From the NCBI GenBank assembly GCA_025355005.1, contig JANXLV010000208.1:35807-99806 (forward strand): 64,000 nucleotides of DNA. The letters are read 5' to 3'. A model generated the notes under the pieces. That model saw only the letters and a list, made by a program, of their open reading frames with translations. It did no database searches and had not been told where the DNA came from. The DNA is from Myxococcales bacterium. Lineage in GTDB: Bacteria; Myxococcota_A; Polyangia; Polyangiales; Polyangiaceae. A program made the translations under genes and the position numbers. Each line of letters opens with the position of its first letter. Within the stretch, counting starts at the first letter, position 1. Positions 58,269 to 64,000 of the stretch are shown here, piece by piece.

Positions 58269-60146
58269 ATGATCGAACCTCCGCGGAAGCCCGCCGACAC
58301 GCCCGCTGCGCCTGCGCCGTCCACCACGCGTGTTCGTGCAGACGCCGTGCTAGGAATCCTGTCGGGGGTCTTTCCCGTCGCCCTCTGTCTCTCCGTCGCG
58401 GACAGCGGCCGCGACTACGCGCACGACCTCGCGCTGCTGCGCGTGACGGGCGCCGCGGGCACCGGCACCATGCGCGCGCTGGACGCGATCGCGTTCGCGC
58501 CCTTCACCATGGTTCCGATCGGCACCACCGTGTTCAGGCTCACGATGGGCTCGGCGTTCTTTGCGGGCGTGGCCGGGCACCTCACCTACAGGCTCTCGCG
58601 CCGGCTCTATGACACGCTGTTCGGCGAGCGCTGGCATTGCGTGTATATTGCATTCATCGCGGCCATGGCTGCGGTCCTCTCCGTTCCGTTCGTGCTGGAG
58701 GGCTCGTCGGCGGCCGGCGGGACGCTCGGCGCGTGCCTCGCGCTCGCCCCTCTGTCGCTGCTCACGTTCGGCGCCTCCGGGGATCGCGCGGATGCCGCCG
58801 AGCGAGAGACGGCCACTCTTCGAGTCGCGCTGCTCGTCGGGCTCGCGGTGTTCTACGAGCCGCTGGTGGGGCTCGCGGCCGCTTCGTCCGTTGCTCCATT
58901 CTACTTCGGTAGGGCGCGCCGTAAATCCCCGCCCCCGCAGCTCGTGCTCGTCCTCGGCGCGTTCGGCGCCGGTGCGCTCCCGCTCGTCGCAGCGGTGGTT
59001 CGCACGCAAGGCAGTGCGCTCCCGCGCGTGGCCTCCGTCTTCGCCGAGCCGCTGGGAGAGGCGGGCTTCTTCGGCCCGACGACGCTCGATGCGTTCTATC
59101 GCGCGCATGTGGGCCTGGTGCTCGGTGGCCTCGTCGTCGCGGGCGTCGTGCTCTCCGGGCTCCGCGCGCGCAAGGCGGTCGCGACCGCTGCGAAGAACTC
59201 TTCGCCGGGGATGCTGGTGGCGGCGCTCTCTGCGATCGCCGTCGTTGGTGCGTTCGCGATCATGATCGGCGCCCCCGCGCACGGCCCACGGTTCGCGCCA
59301 GCCGTGCTGGCGGGCTTCGCGGTGGCGCTGGTCTTTGCGGGCGCTGCGCTCCTTGCGATAGTCGACTTCGTCGCGGTCGCGGACATCCCGTTCGCGCGGG
59401 CGAGCGCGACCATGATCGTCGTCCTGGAGCTGGTGCTTCCCGTGCGCCAGGCAGATGAGGCGTTCACGCATGCGGACGCGCGCTCGCCCCTCGCGTCGCC
59501 GCTGCTCGCGGTCGCCGCCTATGGAAGCCTGTCGTCGGGCACCGTGATCGTCACGCACGAGGCACGCGCTCTCTCCCGAATTCTTGCCGCGCGTGAGAGC
59601 GGGGAGCTGCGCTCGGATGTGGTGATCGCGCCGACGTTCGACCTGGGGAGCCGGCTCGCGCGCGAGGCGCTGGCGGTGGAGCCGCTGCTGGCTGGTGTCT
59701 ACCGCGACGTCGCGCTCGGCGGTCGCCCCGAGGAGTTCGCGCTGTCGGAGCTGTCCCGCGTGCGACCTCTGTCCATCGCGTTCGATCCGGCGTGGGATCG
59801 CGCGCTCGCTCGCCACCTGCTCTCGGCCGGCATGGCGACAGTCTTCGAGGCCGAGCCGCGCGGCGCAAGCGACCGCATCCAGGGCATCGATACGTTCGCC
59901 CCGCTCCGTCAGAGGCTCACGAAGGAGCTGCTTCCAGCGCCGCGCGATCCGGAGAAGCTACACGTGACCATCAAGATGCTCCGCACGCGCGCCATCGCGC
60001 TCGGCTCTGGCGGCGAGAAGGCCGTGCTCTCGAAGGCGCTCGACGACCTGCGCGCCCTGTCGCGCGAGGACCCCATCGCCGACGAGCTCACGCGTCGCAT
60101 CGTGGTCGCGAAGGGCCCGATCGATGTGCGCGATCTCACGCCCTGA
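58269..60146 (+). CDS. Large multi-helix membrane protein, distant DUF2723-like
   Basis: A 625-aa protein with about ten transmembrane segments in its first 400 residues (for example AVLGILSGVFPVALCLS, VYIAFIAAMAAVLSVPFVL, FALVLAAALLAIVDFVAV-type) and a soluble C-terminal part of about 220 residues. The segment FAPFTMVPIGTTVFRLTMGSAFF resembles the helix-loop region of DUF2723/TMEM260-like proteins, which act in lipid-linked glycan transfer, but the DUF2723 signature is weak. The role is open. It starts 72 bases from aspS on the other strand. Confidence 0.6.
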   Translation: MIEPPRKPADTPAAPAPSTTRVRADAVLGILSGVFPVALCLSVADSGRDYAHDLALLRVTGAAGTGTMRALDAIAFAPFTMVPIGTTVFRLTMGSAFFAGVAGHLTYRLSRRLYDTLFGERWHCVYIAFIAAMAAVLSVPFVLEGSSAAGGTLGACLALAPLSLLTFGASGDRADAAERETATLRVALLVGLAVFYEPLVGLAAASSVAPFYFGRARRKSPPPQLVLVLGAFGAGALPLVAAVVRTQGSALPRVASVFAEPLGEAGFFGPTTLDAFYRAHVGLVLGGLVVAGVVLSGLRARKAVATAAKNSSPGMLVAALSAIAVVGAFAIMIGAPAHGPRFAPAVLAGFAVALVFAGAALLAIVDFVAVADIPFARASATMIVVLELVLPVRQADEAFTHADARSPLASPLLAVAAYGSLSSGTVIVTHEARALSRILAARESGELRSDVVIAPTFDLGSRLAREALAVEPLLAGVYRDVALGGRPEEFALSELSRVRPLSIAFDPAWDRALARHLLSAGMATVFEAEPRGASDRIQGIDTFAPLRQRLTKELLPAPRDPEKLHVTIKMLRTRAIALGSGGEKAVLSKALDDLRALSREDPIADELTRRIVVAKGPIDVRDLTP

Positions 60147-60203
60147 CGGCGGAGCGTCGTTCATGCTTGCGCCGGGCGCGCGGTTTCCATACGACGTTTC
60201 TCG

Positions 60204-61571
60204 ATGGATCTCACCAGCCTCAAGCAGCAGTTCGAAGCACGCGGCATCAAGAAGGTGAAGGTCGGTGGTTTCGACATCGACGGCGTGCTGCGCGGAAAAT
60301 ACGTGTCGCTCGACAAGTTCTGGAGCGCCGCGAAGGACGGCTTCGGCTTCTGCGACGTCATCTTCGGCTGGGACATCCACGACGTCCTCTACGACAACGT
60401 AGAGGTCACGGGTTGGGCCACCGGGTATCCGGACACGCACGCGCGCATCGATCTGGACTCGTTCCGCGTGATCCCGTGGGAGCCCGACACGGCCGCGTTC
60501 GTCGTCGACTTCGTGCAGAAGGATGGCTCGCCGCACCCTGCATGTCCGCGCGGTCTCCTGAAGACCGTGCTCGCACAGGCGAAGTCGCTCGGCTACAGCG
60601 CGACGTTCGCCGCCGAGCTCGAGTTCTTCGTCTTCAAGGAGTCGCCCGCGTCCGTGCGCGAGAAGGGCTACCGCGGCATGACGCCCGTGTCGCCCGGCAT
60701 GTTCGGCTACTCGTGGCTGCGCGAGGGACAGAACAAGGAGCTCTTGAAGACGCTCTGGGACGACATGCTCGCGTACGACATCGAGATCGAGGCCCTCCAC
60801 ACGGAGACCGGCCCGGGCGTCTACGAGGTCGCGCTGCGCTACGACGAGGCCCTGCGCATGGCCGACAAGGCTGCGCTCTTCAAGACCGCCGCGAAGGAGG
60901 TGTGCGGGCGCTTCGGGCTCATGCCCACGTTCATGGCCAAGTGGAGCCACGAGCTGCCCGGATCGAGCGGGCACCTGCACCAGTCGTTGTGGACGGAGAA
61001 GACGCCCGGCGAGAAGCGGAACGCGTTCTACGACGCGGGCCCCGCCGACAAGCTGAGCGCTACCGCGAAGAGCTACCTCGCAGGGCAGCTTGCGCTGATG
61101 CCGGAGCTCACCGCTCTCTATTCGCCCACGGTGAACAGCTACAAGCGCTATGTCCCCGGCGTGTGGGCGCCGCTCACGGCCACGTGGGGCGTCGAGAATC
61201 GCACCTGCGCCATCCGCACCATCGTCGGCGACGAGAAGGGCACGCGCCTCGAGTACCGCCAGACCGCGGCCGACATGAACCCCTACGTCGCGATCGCCAC
61301 CATGCTCGGGGCCGGTCTTTTTGGCATCACCCAGAAGATGACGGCACCTTCGGGCGCCGTGGGCGACGCTTCCGGTGCGAGCGCGAGCGCACCTCCGTTG
61401 CCGCGCTCATTGAAGGAGGCGACGGCCATCCTGTCGAAGAGCACGGCCGCGCGCGCAGTGCTCGGCGCTCCGTTCGTGGATCACTACGTGCGCACGCGCG
61501 AGTGGGAGGTCCGGCAGTTCGAGCGCGTCGTGACGGACTGGGAGCTCCAGCGCTACTTCGAATCGATCTGA
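60204..61571 (+). CDS. Glutamine synthetase family protein (GlnA/PuuA-like)
   Basis: A 455-aa glutamine synthetase fold. Motifs are FAAELEFFVF (metal-binding Glu), LHTETGPGVYEVAL, MAKWSHELPGSSGHLHQSL, SYKRYVPGVWAPLTATWGVENRTCAIRT and RQTAADMNPYVAIATMLG. The classical adenylylation Tyr segment is absent, and the C-terminus resembles gamma-glutamylpolyamine synthetase-like members. It therefore could glutamylate an amine rather than serve bulk nitrogen assimilation. It follows the membrane protein gene and precedes the hydrolase gene in a tight array of three. Confidence 0.87.
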   Translation: MDLTSLKQQFEARGIKKVKVGGFDIDGVLRGKYVSLDKFWSAAKDGFGFCDVIFGWDIHDVLYDNVEVTGWATGYPDTHARIDLDSFRVIPWEPDTAAFVVDFVQKDGSPHPACPRGLLKTVLAQAKSLGYSATFAAELEFFVFKESPASVREKGYRGMTPVSPGMFGYSWLREGQNKELLKTLWDDMLAYDIEIEALHTETGPGVYEVALRYDEALRMADKAALFKTAAKEVCGRFGLMPTFMAKWSHELPGSSGHLHQSLWTEKTPGEKRNAFYDAGPADKLSATAKSYLAGQLALMPELTALYSPTVNSYKRYVPGVWAPLTATWGVENRTCAIRTIVGDEKGTRLEYRQTAADMNPYVAIATMLGAGLFGITQKMTAPSGAVGDASGASASAPPLPRSLKEATAILSKSTAARAVLGAPFVDHYVRTREWEVRQFERVVTDWELQRYFESI

Positions 61572-61578
61572 AGTCGCG

Positions 61579-62577
61579 GTGAGCCCTCCCTCCACCATGG
61601 TCGCCGCGCCGCCGCTCCTCACGAACGCGCACGTGCAGACGCTGCTCGGCGTGATGGATCCGTTCGCGCGCTTTCTCGAGGGCGCGCCCGTGCGCATCCA
61701 CGTTGCCGGTGGCGGTAGCCTGGACGGGCGGTATTTCCAGGCCATCGGCGATCCCGCCGGCCCCGCCGCGCTCGTCCTGCATGGCATCACTGGCGCGGCC
61801 ACGGACTCCACGATTCTACGCATCGCGCAGAAGCTCGTCGGTCGTGGCGTCTCCGCGCTCTCCATCACCATGCGCGGTGGTCCTGGCTCGCACGGCGGCT
61901 CCCCGCCGCTCTTTCACGCGGGCTCGACGGATGACGTGCGCGCCGCGCTCTCGTTCCTGTCGCAGAAGCACACCGAGGTCGCGGGCGTGGGCATTTCGCT
62001 CGGCGGTCATCTGCTCCTGCTCACGCTCGCGGAGTGGGGGAAGGAAGCGCCGCACGAGGTGAAGGCCATCGCCGCGATCTCACCGCCCATGGACATCGAG
62101 GCCACCGCGCAGTTCCTGGATGCGGGCATCAGCCGCGTCTACCAAGAGTACATGGTGCGGAGACTGCTTGCGCGCGCCGCGCACGCGAAGGAGCACTTGC
62201 CCGAAGAGGTGCGCCCACATCTCATCGGTCGGAAGAAGACCGTGCGCTCCGTCCATGGCTACAACGCGCGGTTGAGCGTCCCCGTCTGGGGCTTCGACGA
62301 TCTCGCGGCCTACCATCAGGAGACGCACGTTGGGTGTAAGATACAATCAATCGCGCGCCCCGTTCTCGTGCTCGCTGCGGAGGACGACCCCATCGTGCCC
62401 ATCGCCGCCGTGAGGGACGCGCTCACCAGCGCGCCGCCGTGGGTGTCCGCGCTCGTACTTCCTCACGGCGGTCACGTGGGCGTCGTCGCACGAGAGCGCG
62501 TCCTCGGTGATCCCGATCGCCGCTGGGGCGAGAACCGCGCAGTGGATTTTCTCTGCGCGCATCTCGCGTCCGCGTGA
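61579..62577 (+). CDS. YheT-type alpha/beta hydrolase
   Basis: A 332-aa alpha/beta-hydrolase of the YheT family. The start is a GTG (VSPPSTM), with an ATG 18 bases later as an alternative. The oxyanion segment is ALVLHGITG, the nucleophile elbow GVGISLGGHLLL (Ser), the acid AEDDPIVP (Asp), and the catalytic His PHGGHVG. TNAHVQTLLGV near the N-terminus is the YheT signature. Its substrate is unknown; family members hydrolyse small esters. It starts 7 bases after the glutamine synthetase-like gene. Confidence 0.88.
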   Translation: MSPPSTMVAAPPLLTNAHVQTLLGVMDPFARFLEGAPVRIHVAGGGSLDGRYFQAIGDPAGPAALVLHGITGAATDSTILRIAQKLVGRGVSALSITMRGGPGSHGGSPPLFHAGSTDDVRAALSFLSQKHTEVAGVGISLGGHLLLLTLAEWGKEAPHEVKAIAAISPPMDIEATAQFLDAGISRVYQEYMVRRLLARAAHAKEHLPEEVRPHLIGRKKTVRSVHGYNARLSVPVWGFDDLAAYHQETHVGCKIQSIARPVLVLAAEDDPIVPIAAVRDALTSAPPWVSALVLPHGGHVGVVARERVLGDPDRRWGENRAVDFLCAHLASA

Positions 62578-62581
62578 ACGG

Positions 62582-64000
62582 TCAGAGGCTCGACGCGTCC
62601 TGTTGCTTCTCCGCAGGCACGGCCACGCCGTCCTTGCCGGGCGCGCCGCCGAGGCCGCGCGTGCCTGCCGCGCCGAGCGTGATCGCATTCGTGGTCGCGA
62701 CGTCGACGCTGGGCGCCATCACGGTCTTCGCGAGATAGAGGAGGCCGATGGAGACGCCGCCCGCGCCGCCCGCGCTCGCGCCGCCGTTGCCGCCGTTGCC
62801 GCCGTTGCCGCCGCTGCAGGCGACGCCAACACCGCCCATGCCTCCAGTACCGCCAGCTTCGCCGACCTGCCCCGCCATGCCGTTGCCACCATTGCCTCCG
62901 GTGCCCGTCGTGAGCGCGGACGCGAGCAACGTGATCCCGCTCTCGAACGCGAGGACGGCGATGCTGCCGCCGCCGCCGGTCGTGAGACTCGCGGGCGCCC
63001 CGCCGCAGCCACCGCACGCGCCACTGCCACCGCCCTCGCCTGCAGGCGCGCCATTGAAGCCATCGCCGCCGCCGCCAGCTTGTGCGGGCCCACCGATGGT
63101 GCCGGTACCACCGCCGCTCGAAGCCCAACCCTGCGCCGTGAGCGCGCCCGCGGTCACGGGTGTCGCGGCGTCGTTTCCTGCCACGCCGCTCGCGCCGTCC
63201 CCACCCGTGCCACCTGCGCCGCACGTGCCGGAGCCCGCGGCACCACCGGCCTTGCCTGCGATCGGCGGACCACCGGCGGTGGCAAGGCGGGCGGTCACCG
63301 GGTCGATCGGGATGCCGAAGCCGCGACCGGGGCTCGAGTGGACGCCGTTCATGCACGTGCACGCGGGCGGGAGGCCGGCGATTCCGAAGCTCCCCTGGCT
63401 TCCGCCGGGATTGCCGTTCGGCGCCTGCGGGGCCGCGTAGTTCGACCCCACGACGCTCGACGTGCCCGCGTAGCCGTCGCCGGCGAGCACGACCGCGCGC
63501 TTCATCGTGATGGCCGCGCTGCCATGCGCGAATGCCGCGACGCTCGATGGAAGCGCCGCCGTTCCGGAGACCGCCGCCACCGAGAGATCCTCGAGAATGA
63601 CCCCGTCCGCGACGTCCGCGATCTCGACCGCGTAGCCCGCGTCCGTCGGTGCGATCGACACGACGCTCGCGGCGTCATACGAGAAGTCGCTGCACCTCCA
63701 GCCGCCGAAGACGCCCACGCCTGCGGTGATCTTCACGCGCTCCGCGTAGGTGCCGGCGCACACGTACACGCGCATCGAGCCCCTTGCGAGCGCGGCCTGG
63801 ATGTGCGCGAGCGGATGTGCCCGCGTGCCGTCGTTCGAGTCGGCGCCGGACGTGCCATCGACGAAGACGCCGACGCTGTCCACGACGCACGGGGCGGAGT
63901 CCTTCGGATCCTTCGACAGATCGCAGCCCGGCGGAGCCGCCGCGTCCTTCGTGTGGCCGGCATCCCCACCGCCCGTCACCAGCGAGAGCCCCGAGTCGCC
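62582..64000 (-). CDS. Gly-rich secreted protein with beta-helix-type N-terminal domain, N-terminus cut by window edge
   Basis: The frame is open at the right edge, so the signal region and start lie outside the window. The visible N-terminal part (VFVDGTSGADSNDGTRAHPLAHIQAAL, VYVCAGTYAERVKI) resembles DUF1565/right-handed beta-helix proteins. It is followed by a Cys-containing stretch (CTCMNG, GTCGAGG, CGGCGG) and a long Gly-rich repeat (GGNGGNGGNGG, GGAGG), recalling PGRS-like and polyglycine-helix proteins. It is probably exported and structural or adhesive. It lies 4 bases from the end of the convergent hydrolase gene. Confidence 0.72.
   Translation of the reverse strand, partial: GDSGLSLVTGGGDAGHTKDAAAPPGCDLSKDPKDSAPCVVDSVGVFVDGTSGADSNDGTRAHPLAHIQAALARGSMRVYVCAGTYAERVKITAGVGVFGGWRCSDFSYDAASVVSIAPTDAGYAVEIADVADGVILEDLSVAAVSGTAALPSSVAAFAHGSAAITMKRAVVLAGDGYAGTSSVVGSNYAAPQAPNGNPGGSQGSFGIAGLPPACTCMNGVHSSPGRGFGIPIDPVTARLATAGGPPIAGKAGGAAGSGTCGAGGTGGDGASGVAGNDAATPVTAGALTAQGWASSGGGTGTIGGPAQAGGGGDGFNGAPAGEGGGSGACGGCGGAPASLTTGGGGSIAVLAFESGITLLASALTTGTGGNGGNGMAGQVGEAGGTGGMGGVGVACSGGNGGNGGNGGASAGGAGGVSIGLLYLAKTVMAPSVDVATTNAITLGAAGTRGLGGAPGKDGVAVPAEKQQDASSL

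Noticed and set aside
58350..59816. 488-aa minus-strand frame opposite the large membrane protein
   Set aside because: Arg/Glu-rich antisense shadow with no motif, while the plus-strand gene has clear membrane helices.
1..64000. tRNA, rRNA, CRISPR array, phage or insertion-sequence genes
   Set aside because: No cloverleaf, rRNA segment, spaced repeat array, transposase or integrase motif was recognised on reading the gaps and genes.

Overview
The window is high-GC, densely packed DNA from a myxobacterium, most likely a Polyangia-type member of Myxococcota. The reasons are a CdnL/CarD regulator, several Ser/Thr kinases and FHA proteins including an FHA plus sigma54-activator fusion, AgmX-type C-terminal domains, a PhaR-type PHA regulator, and at least eight secreted Cys-rich or Asp/Ala/Gly-rich lipoproteins of the kind typical of this group. 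No rRNA, tRNA, CRISPR array, insertion sequence or phage gene was seen. About 59 genes are supported. Many neighbours overlap by ATGA or GTGA, so operon calls are fairly safe.

Layout. 1-15 kb: an edge-truncated trypsin-like lipoprotein, an outer-membrane beta-barrel protein, mqnD, an FGE-like protein, cinA, a membrane kinase, an FHA/sigma54 activator, two metalloprotease-like lipoproteins, rpe, an acetyltransferase and a cyclic-nucleotide sensor protein. 15-18.2 kb: two overlapping INPQPLPP lipoproteins, then an ABC ATPase, a CPYC membrane protein, a NosL-like lipoprotein and a 79-aa protein forming a probable copper-handling operon. 18.3-22 kb: cdnL and an OmpA-like/ppx/lipoprotein operon. 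22-23.7 kb: a relatively AT-rich, gene-poor island holding a histone H1-like gene behind a strong promoter overlapped by a near-perfect 25-bp palindrome, a GAGGTC hexamer repeat and a decayed lipase gene. 23.7-32.6 kb: a translationally coupled tolC-mdtABC-type RND efflux operon. 32.7-35.2 kb: a TrmB-like regulator with a 530-aa unknown protein.

35.3-37.4 kb holds the most interesting system: a small Cys-rich lipoprotein with two KNECK repeats, a DUF692/MNIO oxidative enzyme and a DUF2063 partner. This is the core of a RiPP pathway related to bufferins and HvfABC, probably making a post-translationally modified, metal-binding, membrane-anchored peptide. The TrmB-like gene lies divergently upstream and is a candidate regulator.

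37.4-64 kb: an AgmX-domain protein, an HNH endonuclease, a Cys-type ccmE, an FNR-like protein, a soluble-sensor/kinase fusion, an FHA protein, gshB and ggt (divergent with overlapping start codons), an ECF sigma/anti-sigma pair, a PhaR-like regulator, an orphan FecE-type ABC ATPase, a TlpA-like thioredoxin, an NtrY-like histidine kinase, aspS, a large membrane protein, a glutamine synthetase family enzyme, a YheT-type hydrolase and an edge-truncated Gly-rich beta-helix protein. Functions are inferred from sequence motifs read by eye; no database search was run.
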